A DNA stretch of 64,000 nt from the NCBI RefSeq assembly GCF_013744875.1, contig NZ_CP059399.1, positions 310,001 to 374,000 on the forward strand, in the 5' to 3' direction. Shown here in pieces: positions 1 to 11,599 of this stretch. The position numbers and the translations under genes are program-made. This DNA comes from Nocardia huaxiensis. GTDB taxonomy: Bacteria > Actinomycetota > Actinomycetes > Mycobacteriales > Mycobacteriaceae. The notes under the pieces are model-generated. The model ran no database searches. It was not told where the DNA came from and saw only the letters and a program-made list of their open reading frames with translations. Position 1 is the stretch's first letter, and each line of letters opens with the position of its first letter.

Positions 1-764
1 AGCACGCCGAGGCAGACCACCCAGACCACCAGGATCGGGCCGAGGTCGCGGGCGCGCGGCAGGTCCATGCCGAAGACGTGCTTGCCCGCGGCCATGAACA
101 GGTCGCGCTTGGCCACCAGGACGCCCGCGAAAAAGATGATGAGCAGGATCTTCGCGAACTCGCCGGGCTGAACGCTGAAGCCGGGTAGGCGAATCCAGAT
201 CTTGGCGCCGTTCACCTCGGAGAAGCGGGAGGGCAGCAGCGCGGGGATCGCGAGCGCGACCAGTCCGGCCAGTCCGAGGGTGTAGGCGTAGCGGGCCAGC
301 GTGCGGTAGTCGCGCAGCACGATCAACAGGCCCATGAACACCACCATCCCCAGCCCCGTCCACAGCACCTGCTGGTTGGCGTCGGGGGAGGGGATGGCCT
401 TGGAAGCGAAGGTGGCGTCCTGTGCCTCGGCTAGATCGAGGCGATGGATCAGCACCAGCCCGAGTCCGTTGAGCAGCGCCACGATCGGTAGTAGGAGCGG
501 GTCCGCGAAGGCCGCGAAGCGCCGCACCGCCAGGTGCGCGACTCCGAACAGCGCCAGGTAGGACGCCCCGAGTTTGGCGATGTCCCAGGTGATGGACTGC
601 TCCTGGCTGGCTTCCACCAGGATCAGCGACACCGTCGTGATGACGGCGGCCAGCGCCAGGAGCATGAGTTCCACGTTCCGCCGCGTGGACGGCGGCGGCG
701 CGGGAGCGAATCCGCCCGGCGGACTGGGAAAGGCCCCAGCGGACGGTGGTGCCGGAGCGGACAT
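1..764 (-). CDS. rodA: RodA/FtsW-family peptidoglycan glycosyltransferase, 5' part only
   Basis: SEDS-family polytopic membrane protein that polymerises glycan strands from lipid II during elongation, with a class B PBP partner. Only the first ~254 codons lie in the window; the 3' end runs off the left edge. The N-terminus is a Pro-rich cytosolic tail followed by several membrane helices. The stretch NGAKIWIRLPGFSVQPGEFAK is the conserved SEDS loop (N-G-A-x-x-W, Q-P-x-E-x-x-K). The ATG at 764 overlaps the pstP stop as ATGA, so the two are translationally coupled. The order fhaA-fhaB-pstP-rodA is the actinobacterial arrangement that precedes pbpA-pknA-pknB, so RodA rather than the divisome FtsW is inferred. 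Confidence 0.93.
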   Translation of the reverse strand, partial: MSAPAPPSAGAFPSPPGGFAPAPPPSTRRNVELMLLALAAVITTVSLILVEASQEQSITWDIAKLGASYLALFGVAHLAVRRFAAFADPLLLPIVALLNGLGLVLIHRLDLAEAQDATFASKAIPSPDANQQVLWTGLGMVVFMGLLIVLRDYRTLARYAYTLGLAGLVALAIPALLPSRFSEVNGAKIWIRLPGFSVQPGEFAKILLIIFFAGVLVAKRDLFMAAGKHVFGMDLPRARDLGPILVVWVVCLGV

Positions 765-2269
765 CAGTCCGCCACCCTGCAGTTCTGCTCCGATGCCTTC
801 GGAGCCGTGGTGGTGGTGACCGGCGGTGTGGTCGTGGGTTGTTCGGAGCCCGGGGTGCGCGGTTCGAGCGTCTGCTCACCGGTGTTGGGCGGTGTGCTGG
901 TGGCGGGCGCCCCGGTGGTGGTCGGCGCGGCTGCGGTGGTGGAGGCGCCGGGCTGGTTGGGGTCGCCGGGCGGCGGAGTGGTGACGGGCGGCGCGGCCGG
1001 CTTCTCGCACGGCGGCAGCAGGCCCTTGTCTCCGGAGAGGTTCTGCATCTGCTTGACGGCCTCGTCGCGGGAGACGCCGGGCAGTCCCTTCTGCACGGAA
1101 TCCTGGACGGTCGACTTGAGATCGGGCAGGGTCAGCTCACGGCATCCGGGCGGGAAAGCCGAACCGGGATCGGCCAATTGGATCTCACCGTTGCGGGTGG
1201 CGCAGGCGATCTGGTCCACATCCCGGATGGTGAAACCGAGCACCGATCCGGGCAGGCCCCGCAGGATCACCACCTTCCCGCCCTCGGCTCCCACGTAATA
1301 GTTGCTGCGAACCATGTTGTAGCCGATGGTGAGTCCCGCGCCGACCGCCACGAGTAGCGCCGCCGACAGGGCGATCCAGCGCCACTTGTGGCCCTTCTTG
1401 GGCGGTTCCGGCTCCGGCATGGCGACCGCTCTGCGCGGTGTCGCGCGCGGTGGCCGCATGGCGGCGGCGCGACCGGCGGCGGTGTTCGGCGGGGGAGTGT
1501 CCTCGTCCTCGCCGGAGGCCGCGCCCGCCACGATGGGATGCGACTGGCCGTAATCCAGATCGATCACATCCGCGACGACAACCGTCACATTGTCGGGACC
1601 GCCACTGCGCAAAGCCAATTCGATGAGCCGGTCCGCCGACTCGTCGGTGCTGCCCTCGCGCAGGGTGTTGGCGATGGTCTCGTCGCTCACCACATCGGAC
1701 AGGCCGTCCGAGCAGAGCAGATAGCGATCCCCGGCCCGCGCCTCGCGCACGACCAGGGTCGGCTCGATCTCGTTGCCGGTGAGCGCCCGCATGATCAGCG
1801 ACCGCTGCGGATGGGTGTGCGCCTGCTCGGGCGTGATCCGCCCCTCGTCGACCAGCGACTGCACGAAGGTGTCGTCGCGGGTGATCTGAGTCAGCTCACC
1901 CCCGCGCAACATGTAGGCGCGAGAGTCACCGATATGCGCCAGGCCGAGTTTGGAGCCCGCGAACAGGATGGCGGTGAGCGTGGTGCCCATGCCGTCGAGT
2001 TCGGGTTCCTCCTCCACCTGATCGGCGATGGAAGCATTGCCTTCGCGCACCGCGCGATCCAGTTTGCCCAGCAGGTCGGGACCCGGCTCGTCGTCGTCCA
2101 GATGCGCCAGCGCGGCGATCATCAACTGCGAGGCGACTTCACCGGCGGCGTGCCCGCCCATGCCGTCCGCGAGCGCGAGCAGGCGCGCTCCTGCGTAGAC
2201 GGAATCCTCGTTGTTGGCTCGGACGAGACCACGGTCGCTGCGCGCTGCGTAGCGGAGAACAAGTGTCAC
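764..2269 (-). CDS. pstP: PP2C-type Ser/Thr protein phosphatase PstP
   Basis: Membrane-anchored, metal-dependent phosphatase that reverses PknA/PknB phosphorylation of cell-wall and division proteins. The 501-residue product starts with a PP2C domain (about 1-240): SDRGLVRANNEDS at 11-23, metal-binding DGMGGH at 35-40, then GDSRAY and the GGPDNVTVVV motif near its end. A basic/Pro linker leads to one membrane helix (about 294-318, IALSAALLVAVGAGLTIGY) and a Thr/Pro-rich extracellular tail. The start overlaps the fhaB stop (ATGA, 2266-2269) and the stop overlaps the rodA start. The length is close to the mycobacterial enzyme. Confidence 0.95.
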   Translation of the reverse strand: MTLVLRYAARSDRGLVRANNEDSVYAGARLLALADGMGGHAAGEVASQLMIAALAHLDDDEPGPDLLGKLDRAVREGNASIADQVEEEPELDGMGTTLTAILFAGSKLGLAHIGDSRAYMLRGGELTQITRDDTFVQSLVDEGRITPEQAHTHPQRSLIMRALTGNEIEPTLVVREARAGDRYLLCSDGLSDVVSDETIANTLREGSTDESADRLIELALRSGGPDNVTVVVADVIDLDYGQSHPIVAGAASGEDEDTPPPNTAAGRAAAMRPPRATPRRAVAMPEPEPPKKGHKWRWIALSAALLVAVGAGLTIGYNMVRSNYYVGAEGGKVVILRGLPGSVLGFTIRDVDQIACATRNGEIQLADPGSAFPPGCRELTLPDLKSTVQDSVQKGLPGVSRDEAVKQMQNLSGDKGLLPPCEKPAAPPVTTPPPGDPNQPGASTTAAAPTTTGAPATSTPPNTGEQTLEPRTPGSEQPTTTPPVTTTTAPKASEQNCRVAD

Positions 2270-2733
2270 GATCGCAGCTCGATCACTGTCTTGCCGACAC
2301 GGACAGGGGTGCCGAGCGGAACCCGCACCGGCGTGGTGACCTTCGAACGGTCGAGGTAGGTCCCATTCGTGGACCCGAGATCCTCGACGTACCAGTCCTC
2401 ACCGCGTTGCGAAAGTCGCGCATGCCGGGTGGAGGCGTAGTCGTCGGTGAGGACCAGCGTGGAATCGTCCGCGCGCCCGATCAGCACCGGCTGTGAGCCG
2501 AGCGAGATGCGGGTGCCGGCGAGAGAACCCTGAGTCACCACGAGATATTTGGCGCCCTTCTGGCCCCGGCGAAAAGAGGGGAGCACCGCGGAACCGCCTG
2601 CGGCCCGCGGCGCGACCCGGAGGCCGGATGCCGCGTAGATATCGCTGCGCAAGGTCCGGAGCACCGCCCACACGAACAGCCACAGCAGCAGCAGGAACCC
2701 CGCGCGCGTCAATTGCAGGATCAATCCCTGCAC
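2266..2733 (-). CDS. fhaB: FHA-domain protein FhaB (FipA)
   Basis: Short FHA protein that binds phosphothreonine and links Ser/Thr kinase signalling to the division/elongation machinery. The 155-residue product has one N-terminal membrane helix (about 8-25) and a C-terminal FHA domain with IGRADDS, the STRHARL core and [12 protein letters not shown] chose GTG 2733: an AGGAGGTGG ribosome site lies just upstream (about 2741-2749), the protein then begins VQGLILQLTRAG like its mycobacterial counterparts, and 155 residues is the usual length. Its stop overlaps the pstP start by four bases. Confidence 0.93.
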   Translation of the reverse strand: MQGLILQLTRAGFLLLLWLFVWAVLRTLRSDIYAASGLRVAPRAAGGSAVLPSFRRGQKGAKYLVVTQGSLAGTRISLGSQPVLIGRADDSTLVLTDDYASTRHARLSQRGEDWYVEDLGSTNGTYLDRSKVTTPVRVPLGTPVRVGKTVIELRS

Positions 2734-2923
2734 GGTGCTCCACCTCCTGTTTCGACCGTGTCGTAGGTACGGATCGTCGACCCCCAACCGGTGTACTGGT
2801 CAGCGCGACCCCCGGCTGCTGCCGCATGAGTTGGCAGCATCATAGGGCCGTGGACCGGTTGCGAGCACGATACGACCGGAGAAATCCACGCCATATCGTG
2901 ACCTGCACCGCGAGCTTACGGGA

Positions 2924-4318
2924 TCAGACGATGCGGATCAGGATCTCGGAATGCCCGGCGCGGATGACATCCCCGTCGGCGAGCTGCCAGTCCTGTACGG
3001 GCGAGCCGTTGACCAGCGTGCCATTGGTCGAACCGAGGTCCGAGAGCATCGCGGTCTGACCGTCCCAGCGAACTTCGATGTGCCGCCGCGAGACTCCGGT
3101 GTCGGGCAGCCGGAAGTGTGCGTCCTGGCCGCGGCCGATGATGTTGGAACCCTCACGGAGCTGATAGGTGCGACCCGAGCCGTCGTCGAGTTGCAGCGTC
3201 GCCGAGTAGCTGGAACCGCCGCGTGCGGGCTGGTAGCCGCCGCCCTGGTCCGCGTAGCCCGGCTCGGCGTAACCGCCGCCCTGCTCGCCGTACTGGTCGT
3301 AGCCGCCCTGCTGCTGGCCGTAGCCCTGGTCGTAGCCGGGCTGGGCGTAACCCTGCTGCCCGTAGCCGCCGCCCTGCTGCTGGCCGTAGCCCTGGTCGTA
3401 TCCGCCGCCCTGCTGGCCGCCGTAACCCTGGTCGTAGCCCTGCTGGCCGTAACCCTGGTCCGCGTAGCCCTGATCGGCGTACCCGCCCTGCTGCCCGTAC
3501 CCGCCGCCCTGCTGGCCGGCGTAGCCCTGGTCGTAGCCGGGCTGCTGCCCGTACGCCTGGTCGCTGTAGCCGCCCTGCTGACCGTAGGCCTGGTCGTACC
3601 CCGCCGGCTGCTGGCCGTACCCGCCGCCCTGCTGCTGGTAGTCGTAGCCGTTCTGGTAGTCCCCGTAGCCCTGCTCGGACTGGCCGTAGGCCTGGTCCTG
3701 GCCGTAGCCCGGGTCGGCGTAGCCGCCCTGCTGGCCGTAGCCCTGCTGACCGCGGCCGGCAGGCGGGGGCGCGTACCCGCGGTTCCGCGGATCGGACTCC
3801 GCGGGCTCACGGCTGGGGTCGTAGCCTGAGTTCTGCGTCATGGGGCCAGCTCCTGGTTGCGGGTTGGGTCGTGGTGGGCGTTCAGGTCCCGGCGCCGGGC
3901 CCGCCCGGCGGACTGATCCGGGGCCGCCCGCATCCGGGTCGACCCGGCCGCGCGTCCTGAACTGTCCGGTGTGCAGCGTAGGGGATGCCTCGAATTCGAC
4001 GTGCACTTCGCCGTAGGTCTGCCATCCTTGCTCGCGGATGTAGTCCTGGAGATGTTTGGCGAAAGCTCGCACCATGAGGTCGTGGTCCGCTTGTCCGTCA
4101 CCCTGGATGAGCTGGTTCAGATCCGACTCGTTGATGGTGATGACATAGCTGTTGGAGGCCAGCAGATGGCCTCCGCCCAGGTCCTGCAGGCTGTCGCCGG
4201 CTTCGCGCTGCAGCGCCGCCTCGACCTCCTGCGGGACGACGCTGCCGCCGAACACGCGGGCGAAAACATCCCCGACAGCACCTTGGAGTCGGCGTTCGAA
4301 GCGGGAGACGATCCCCAT
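2924..4318 (-). CDS. fhaA: FhaA, DUF3662 and FHA-domain protein
   Basis: Cytosolic regulator of peptidoglycan synthesis; its FHA domain in mycobacteria recognises the phosphorylated pseudokinase domain of MviN/MurJ. The N-terminal ~125 residues match DUF3662 ([36 protein letters not shown]). A long Gly/Tyr/Gln low-complexity tract follows, then a C-terminal FHA domain with [16 protein letters not shown] and [11 protein letters not shown] chose ATG 4318 because GAGGAGGGGG sits directly upstream and the protein then starts like known FhaA; an upstream in-frame start at 4375 lacks these. A 190-base gap separates it from fhaB, so fhaB may also have its own promoter. Confidence 0.93.
   Translation of the reverse strand: MGIVSRFERRLQGAVGDVFARVFGGSVVPQEVEAALQREAGDSLQDLGGGHLLASNSYVITINESDLNQLIQGDGQADHDLMVRAFAKHLQDYIREQGWQTYGEVHVEFEASPTLHTGQFRTRGRVDPDAGGPGSVRRAGPAPGPERPPRPNPQPGAGPMTQNSGYDPSREPAESDPRNRGYAPPPAGRGQQGYGQQGGYADPGYGQDQAYGQSEQGYGDYQNGYDYQQQGGGYGQQPAGYDQAYGQQGGYSDQAYGQQPGYDQGYAGQQGGGYGQQGGYADQGYADQGYGQQGYDQGYGGQQGGGYDQGYGQQQGGGYGQQGYAQPGYDQGYGQQQGGYDQYGEQGGGYAEPGYADQGGGYQPARGGSSYSATLQLDDGSGRTYQLREGSNIIGRGQDAHFRLPDTGVSRRHIEVRWDGQTAMLSDLGSTNGTLVNGSPVQDWQLADGDVIRAGHSEILIRIV
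3228..3765 (-). repeat. Tandem Gly-Tyr-Gln-coding repeats inside fhaA
   Basis: Degenerate direct repeats encode variations on [16 protein letters not shown] and YDQGY between the DUF3662 and FHA domains of FhaA, about 175 residues. The composition (Gly, Tyr, Gln, a few Asp) is that of a low-complexity, phase-separation-prone linker. Repeat number is likely to vary between strains. Confidence 0.85.
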
Positions 4319-4541
4319 AGCCCCCTCCTCTCGTGTCGTGGTGTTGACGCCGTGGCGCGTTCCTTTGGGCGGCACGCGTCAGGGCGTGTCTGCGTAGGGA
4401 CACGGTGATTGCATGATATCCACGAACGTCCACACCTGTAACTCTTGACGAGGGGCCCGGGTTCCCGCGTCCCTCCACCCTGGATAACCAGGCGATTTCT
4501 TTTTGACGCATACCCCGTGATACGTTCTTTCACGTCGCTCA

Positions 4542-4627
4542 GGGCGAGTGGCGGAATGGCAGACGCGCTGGCTTCAGGTGCCAGTGTCCGTAAGGACGTG
4601 GGGGTTCAAGTCCCCCCTCGCCCACCA
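4542..4627 (+). tRNA. tRNA-Leu (anticodon CAG)
   Basis: An 86-nt class II tRNA. The acceptor stem GGGCGAG (4542-4548) pairs with CTCGCCC. The anticodon stem CTGGC/GCCAG encloses loop TTCAGGT with anticodon CAG at 4575-4577. There is a long variable arm (TGTCCGTAAGGACG), a T-loop GTTCAAGTC, and CCA encoded at 4625-4627. It reads CUG. The position next to fhaA matches leuT in mycobacteria. Confidence 0.97.
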
Positions 4628-4628
4628 A

Positions 4629-4675
4629 GACCGAGGCCCCATCCGGATCCGGATGGGGCCTCGGTCGTTTTCGCG
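4629..4675 (+). terminator. Rho-independent terminator of tRNA-Leu
   Basis: A perfect 38-bp palindrome (4629-4666; arms GACCGAGGCCCCATCCG and its complement) begins one base after the CCA end and is followed by GTTTTCGCGTTTTT. The extreme stem strength and T-rich tail make this a confident terminator. Confidence 0.93.
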
Positions 4676-5231
4676 TTTTTCGACCGATTCGCTGGTCAGC
4701 CGCCGTTGTGACGAAGATCGCAGGGGCGGTTTCGAACCCCTCCGCCGGAGCGTTGCCGGGTGGCTACGGCGGGGTGTCGGGAGGTTGAAATTCGATTGCC
4801 GGGAGATGCCGGTTCGGGTATGCGCCCGATTTTTCTGGAGTTATGCCTGACCGGCGTTTGGTCAAACCCGAGTTAAACAATCTTTGGGTTTGTTTCGGAA
4901 TGGGCGATCGCGCGGCTATGGCTGCGACCTGGGATGAAACGCCAGCTTAACGCGGGTTGAACCGGCGGTTCGGGGCGTCCGTGCGAGTTTTCGGCAAACC
5001 TGTCTCCGGGGGTTTCGTGGCACCGTGTGCGCCGGGTCGAAATACGGGTTGAAACGGTACCGCGTGGAAGGTTTCAAGAGCCTCCGCAGACCCTCGGCAA
5101 AGGGGGCGCTGGGAAATAGCGATCATCGCGGGTTGTGTTCCGGGAACGGACATTTCGCCTGGTCGGCTTATACGCTCGGGTGGCAAGTCGGAGGTTGCGT
5201 AGCCATAACGATTGTGTAGAGTCATCGGCAA
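4676..5231. other. Gene-free interval between tRNA-Leu and the SpoIIM-like gene
   Basis: About 555 bases with lower GC than the surroundings and no convincing coding sequence: short reading frames have poor codon bias and no good ribosome sites. A TTGCGT / TAGAGT pair with 16-bp spacing near 5196-5223 looks like a plus-strand promoter but faces no gene. No RNA gene was recognised. Confidence 0.5.
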
Positions 5232-5269
5232 CGCTGGCCGCAGCTGAGCAGGACTCGCTGCGGCCAGCG
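5232..5269 (-). terminator. Hairpin at the 3' end of the SpoIIM-like gene
   Basis: CGCTGGCCGCAG (5232-5243) pairs perfectly with CTGCGGCCAGCG (5258-5269) around a 14-nt loop, five bases after the minus-strand stop at 5274. There is no T-tract, so it may act as an intrinsic terminator of the actinobacterial U-less type or as an mRNA end-stabiliser. Confidence 0.65.
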
Positions 5270-5273
5270 GAAA

Positions 5274-6338
5274 TCAAATCCCGGCGGTTGCCGACACCTT
5301 CGAAGTCGCCCCTCCCGCAACCGGTTCCGGATCCCTCCCCGTCGGATAGCCCGGCATGTGCTCGCCGCCCGGCAGCGCCTCGAGCGCCTGCTCCTCCAGC
5401 ACCACCTGACGGCCGCGAACGAAAACGTAGATCAGGAAACCGAGTTCGACGAGCCCACCCAGGCCGACACGCACCGGGGTCGGCCAGCCGCTCGGGGTCA
5501 CGAAACCTTCGAGCAGGCCCGCCACCAGCAGAGTCAGCGCCAGGCCGATGGCGATGACGGCGGTCGCGCGGCCCTGGCGGGCCAGCGCCTGCGGGCGGCT
5601 CTCGCGGCCCGGGTCGATGAGCGTCCAGCCCAGCTTGAGGCCCGCGCCGCCGGCCACGAAAATCGCGGTGAGCTCGATCATTCCGTGCGGGAGGATGTAG
5701 CCGAAGAAGGCGCCGAGCCGGTCGGCGTCGGCCATCAGGCCCGCGCTCACGCCGAGATTGAGGGCGTTCATGACCATGGCGAAGACGGCGGGCAGGATCA
5801 GGATGCCGGTGAACAGGGCGACGGCCGCCACACGCGCGTTGTTGGTCCAGACCTGGGCGGCGAACGCGTCGTGCGGGTGCTCGTAGTAGTAGGTCTCGAA
5901 CTCGCCGCCCGGTCTGGTCAGCGCGTCGGTGTCGGTGTCGAGGCCCAGTTTCTTGCGCGCGGACTCGGATTCGGCGACCCAGGTGGCCAGAGCGGCCGAG
6001 GCGAGCAGGAAGAGTGCGGCCACCGACACCCACCACGGCCAGGCGCGATAGACGGCGGCCGGGAAACGGTGGGTGAAGAAGCGACTGATCTCGCTGACCG
6101 TATCGACCTGTGCGCCCAGGACTTTCCCGCGGGCACGGGTGAGGACCACGGACAGGCCCGCGATGAGTTCGGGGTCGGCGTCGCGCGCTTGCAGCCGCGC
6201 CAGCTGCTGGGAGGTGAGGCGGTACAGGCGCACCAGTTCGTCGGCCTCCACGCCGGAGAGGCGGCGGCCGGGTTTCGAGAGCTGATCGAGCCGATCCCAG
6301 GATCGTTTGTGCACGAAGGTGTACGCGTCCAGATCCAT
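5274..6338 (-). CDS. Stage II sporulation protein M-like (DUF95) membrane protein
   Basis: Integral membrane protein of the SpoIIM/DUF95 family; in non-sporulating actinomycetes its role is unknown, but it is constantly found beside MoxR/DUF58/RDD genes, as here and as I recall for Rv3694c. The 354-residue product has a cytosolic helical N-terminus (MDLDAYTFVHKRSWDRL) and about five membrane helices, with the family motif FGYILPHGMIELTAIFVAGGAG between helices. I chose ATG 6338 over an in-frame codon five residues upstream because GGAGGG lies close before it. It is divergent from the RDD gene, with ~150 bp between the starts. Confidence 0.88.
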   Translation of the reverse strand: MDLDAYTFVHKRSWDRLDQLSKPGRRLSGVEADELVRLYRLTSQQLARLQARDADPELIAGLSVVLTRARGKVLGAQVDTVSEISRFFTHRFPAAVYRAWPWWVSVAALFLLASAALATWVAESESARKKLGLDTDTDALTRPGGEFETYYYEHPHDAFAAQVWTNNARVAAVALFTGILILPAVFAMVMNALNLGVSAGLMADADRLGAFFGYILPHGMIELTAIFVAGGAGLKLGWTLIDPGRESRPQALARQGRATAVIAIGLALTLLVAGLLEGFVTPSGWPTPVRVGLGGLVELGFLIYVFVRGRQVVLEEQALEALPGGEHMPGYPTGRDPEPVAGGATSKVSATAGI

Positions 6339-6486
6339 GTGAGCCCTCCCCATCGTGATTCATACGGAATGCTAGCCACCGGCACCGACTTCCGCCGGGA
6401 CCACGACGTCTGCGGCGAAATCCAGGGGTGCGAGAGCGGCGTACCGGTTGCCTGCGCCGTGAATGCTCGGAAGAATCGGTACGACC

Positions 6487-7287
6487 ATGGCTCTCTTCAC
6501 CACGGGCGAGGCTGTCGCCGTAGAACTGCCGATCGCGCGGATCCCGACGCGGGCGGCGGGGTTCCTGGTCGATCTGCTGGTGCAGATCATCTGCGGGCTG
6601 GTTCTCGCCTTCTTCATGGCGCTGGTGCTCGATACGACGAATGCCGACGACGCGTGGGCCGAGGCGGCTTTCGTGGTGCTGATGGTCTCGACGTTCATCG
6701 GGTATCCGGTGTTGATGGAGACCTTCACGGGTGGGCGGTCGGTCGGGAAGATGGCGCTGGGGCTGCGCGTGGTGCGCGCGGACGGCGGGCCGATCGATTT
6801 CCGCCATGCCGCCACCCGTGGGCTGTCGGGGCTCGTCGACTTCTATTCGTCGGGGCTGGGGCTGGTGGCCGTGGTGACGTCGCTGTGCTCGCCCAATGCG
6901 CGGCGGGTCGGTGATGTGCTGGCGGGCACGGTCGTGGTCTACGACCGCAGCCGGCTGCCGTTCCCGTCGTTCGCGGTGCCGCCGCCGTGGCTCATGAACT
7001 GGTCGCGGCAGCTGGATCTGTCGGGGCTGCCCGATGATCTGGCACTCGCGGTGCGCCGCTACCTGATTCGGCTGCGCACGCTGACCCCGTCCGTCCAGGA
7101 TCAGATGGGCCGTGAACTGCTCGCCGCCGTCTGCACCCGGCTGGCGGTGGCCGCGCCCACCGGCTATCCGCCGTACCACATCCTCGGCGCGATTCTGGCC
7201 GAGCGGCAGCGCCGGGCACTACCCGCGCTGACCCCGCAGCAGCCGGCCCAGGGTGTCGCGGCGGTCTTCCCCCGCGCGGTCGCCTGA
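6487..7287 (+). CDS. RDD-family membrane protein
   Basis: Small polytopic membrane protein with an N-terminal RDD domain: Arg-Ala then Asp in RIPTRAAGFLVDLLVQ (helix 1), a second helix, and a third after GRSVGKMALGLRVVRADGG, the typical RDD signature. The C-terminal ~100 residues are soluble and Arg-rich, ending in a helical segment. RDD proteins are proposed transporters or membrane-complex subunits; no substrate is visible. I chose ATG 6487, so the product begins MALFTTGEAVAVELP; an upstream codon at 6463 is possible. The partner is the divergent SpoIIM-like gene of the MoxR cluster. Confidence 0.87.
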   Translation: MALFTTGEAVAVELPIARIPTRAAGFLVDLLVQIICGLVLAFFMALVLDTTNADDAWAEAAFVVLMVSTFIGYPVLMETFTGGRSVGKMALGLRVVRADGGPIDFRHAATRGLSGLVDFYSSGLGLVAVVTSLCSPNARRVGDVLAGTVVVYDRSRLPFPSFAVPPPWLMNWSRQLDLSGLPDDLALAVRRYLIRLRTLTPSVQDQMGRELLAAVCTRLAVAAPTGYPPYHILGAILAERQRRALPALTPQQPAQGVAAVFPRAVA

Positions 7288-7306
7288 TCCGGCCGTTCGC
7301 GGCGGA

Positions 7307-8602
<1,296 letters not shown>

Positions 8603-8605
8603 GGC

Positions 8606-9588
<983 letters not shown>

Positions 9589-9592
<4 letters not shown>

Positions 9593-10647
9593 AAGACCTC
9601 CGATTCGATCCATTCGAGTTGTGCGGCCACGGTTTCCAGGGTGGCCTGGTCGGTGACCGGTTCGTACAGGGCGGCGTGCACCAGTGCGGGTGCGGCGCCG
9701 GTGCGGGTGGCGACGGCCATGGTGACCATGTCGGGCGAGGTGTCGGCGGTGACGTTCAGCGCGGGTCGCAGCCGGCGCAGGGCGGCGGCCCGGAGTTTGG
9801 CCGCGACGTGGTCGTGGTCGCGGGATTTGCGGTACAGCCCGGCCTGCCCGGCGAGCAGTTCGTTGGCGGGTGCTTCCACCGGGCGGGCCTCGCCGACGAC
9901 GGCGCCGCGGCGGCGGCCGCGCCAGACCAGGACGACGCCCCAGGCGATGAGGAGCTGCAGTCCGCCGAAGGCGGCCCAGCTGCCTTTGCGGAAGATGGAG
10001 TCGCTGCCCTCGCCGTAGTCCGGTTCGTCCAGGTCTGGGCGTTCCGGCGCGTCCGGGGCGTCGGGCAGGTCGGTGGTGTCCGGCGGTGTGACGTCGGGCG
10101 GGGTGCCGATGTGGGTGAGAATGTAGATCAGCAGGAATGCGCCGAGGATCGCGCCGGCTCCGGCCCAGAATCGCCAATCGCTCAGGAACGGCGGCCATTC
10201 CATGCGTTCGCGGGTCCGCTTTTCCCGGGCCTTCTTGGGTGTCCTTGTCCGGCGGCGTTTTTCGGCGATCTCGGCGGGTGCGCGCTTGGGTGCGGGCGCC
10301 ACCGAGAACCGGTCGGCCTGTTCCAGCCGTCGGTATTCGCCTTCGGTGGCGTGCCGTCCGCCGTACACGATCTCGTCGAAACTGTGTGCCGCCGAAGGCA
10401 GTTCGGCGGCCGCGGCGCCCTGTTCCTGTCCGCCGAGTGCGGTGGCGGCGGCCTGCGCGGTTTCCCGTGCGGTGCGCCCGCGCTGTTCTTCGAGTACGCC
10501 GTGCTGTTCCAGTCCACGCGTGACGGCGCGATACCGCTCGCGGAGCGCGGTCGCGAAGTCCTGTCGCTGCGCGGCGTATTCCGAGGCGGCGCGATGGTCG
10601 GCGGCGGGCCCGAGATCCGGTGTGGGCGGTACGGGCGGCTGGGTCAT
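9589..10647 (-). CDS. DUF4129/DUF4350-like two-helix membrane protein
   Basis: Membrane protein of the MoxR operon, function unknown. The 352-residue product begins with a DUF4129-like cytosolic domain (RERYRAVTRGLEQHGVL, RTARETAQ, SFDEIVYGGRHATE; about 21-110). A very basic segment and helix 1 (about 153-180) follow, then only ~45 acidic Pro/Asp residues, helix 2 (about 228-246) and a C-terminal domain like the end of DUF4350 proteins (VEAPANELLAGQAGLYR). The short extracellular part is unusual for DUF4350, which normally has a domain of 150-200 residues there. ATG 10647 overlaps the upstream stop (ATGA); the stop overlaps the moxR GTG. Confidence 0.85.
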
Positions 10648-11555
10648 CGCTGGGCTCCGGTGGCGGGTGGGACGCGAATGTCCATGGCTTCCCGGCGGCA
10701 GCGCCGATCCACATAGGTGACGACCTGTGCCGCGGATTCCACCATTTCGGTGAACGCCACCATGAACAGCGCCACGGTGATGAGCAGGACGGTGACGGTC
10801 CACCGTCGCGTCCCGGAGAACGTGGTGATGAACATGGGCAGCGCCAGCACCGGCACGAGCAGCACCAGGATCAGCCCGCGCAGATACAGCCAGAGCCCCA
10901 CGATCTGCCATTCGGTGCCCTGCATGAGCACCTTCGACCGGCCCGCGGCCTGCTTGTACCCGGCGTACTCGTCGAAAATGACGGGCATCGTGGTGAATCG
11001 CCGCGCCCGCAGCCAGGCCAACCACAGCACCGCGAACGGCAGCGTGATCATCAGCGGCGCTCCCAGCGCCAGCACCCCCACCCCGATGAGCGTGAACATG
11101 CCCGAATACCCCAGCAGCGCACCGGCTTGCGCGGACATCCGCCCGAACGCCGCACGCCAGCTGAGCGGCCGCCGATGAATGGCGGCCAGCCCCATGGGCA
11201 CGGTCACCCCCCGCACCAGCAGCCGCAGCCCCCAAGCGCACGCGAGCGACCCGAGCACGGCGGCCCACCGAGTCCCGTCCTTGTCATCACCGGTGGCGAT
11301 CGACCCCAGCACAGTGATCCCCACGGCAACCGCCGAGGCCACCACGACCCCCACCCCGAACACCGTGGCGAACGTCTTGATCCGCGTCTGGATCAGCGCG
11401 AACGGCAGATCGAGCAGTTCCCGGAACTGCAGGGGTCGAATCGGGACCGGCGACGGGTCGGTAAGCGGTGTTTCCCCCACCGAGCCGGTCGCCTTGCCGA
11501 CATTGTCGGCGGCGGCTGGCAACACGCTCGCGAGTGTAGCCCCGACCAGGCCCAA
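10644..11555 (-). CDS. Multi-pass membrane protein, first gene of the MoxR operon
   Basis: A 303-residue polytopic protein with about six hydrophobic helices (for example VFGVGVVVASAVAVGITVLG and GLILVLLVPVLALPMFI). The layout resembles the membrane-domain family annotated as glycerophosphodiester phosphodiesterase membrane domain, but no catalytic phosphodiesterase residues are present and I would not assign an enzyme function. It heads the operon leading to the DUF4129/DUF4350-like protein, MoxR and DUF58, with ATGA overlap to the next gene. The start at 11555 is tentative; starts up to 40 codons downstream would still leave all helices intact. Confidence 0.8.
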   Translation of the reverse strand: MGLVGATLASVLPAAADNVGKATGSVGETPLTDPSPVPIRPLQFRELLDLPFALIQTRIKTFATVFGVGVVVASAVAVGITVLGSIATGDDKDGTRWAAVLGSLACAWGLRLLVRGVTVPMGLAAIHRRPLSWRAAFGRMSAQAGALLGYSGMFTLIGVGVLALGAPLMITLPFAVLWLAWLRARRFTTMPVIFDEYAGYKQAAGRSKVLMQGTEWQIVGLWLYLRGLILVLLVPVLALPMFITTFSGTRRWTVTVLLITVALFMVAFTEMVESAAQVVTYVDRRCRREAMDIRVPPATGAQR

Positions 11556-11599
11556 CCGCCGCGTACATGCCGCGAGTGATCTTGATGCAGGATGAAGCC

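Noticed and set aside
4843..4950. 35-codon ORF (MPDRRLVKPEL...) with GGAG two bases before ATG
   Set aside because: The spacing between GGAG and ATG is too short and there is no promoter or terminator. Chance ORF.
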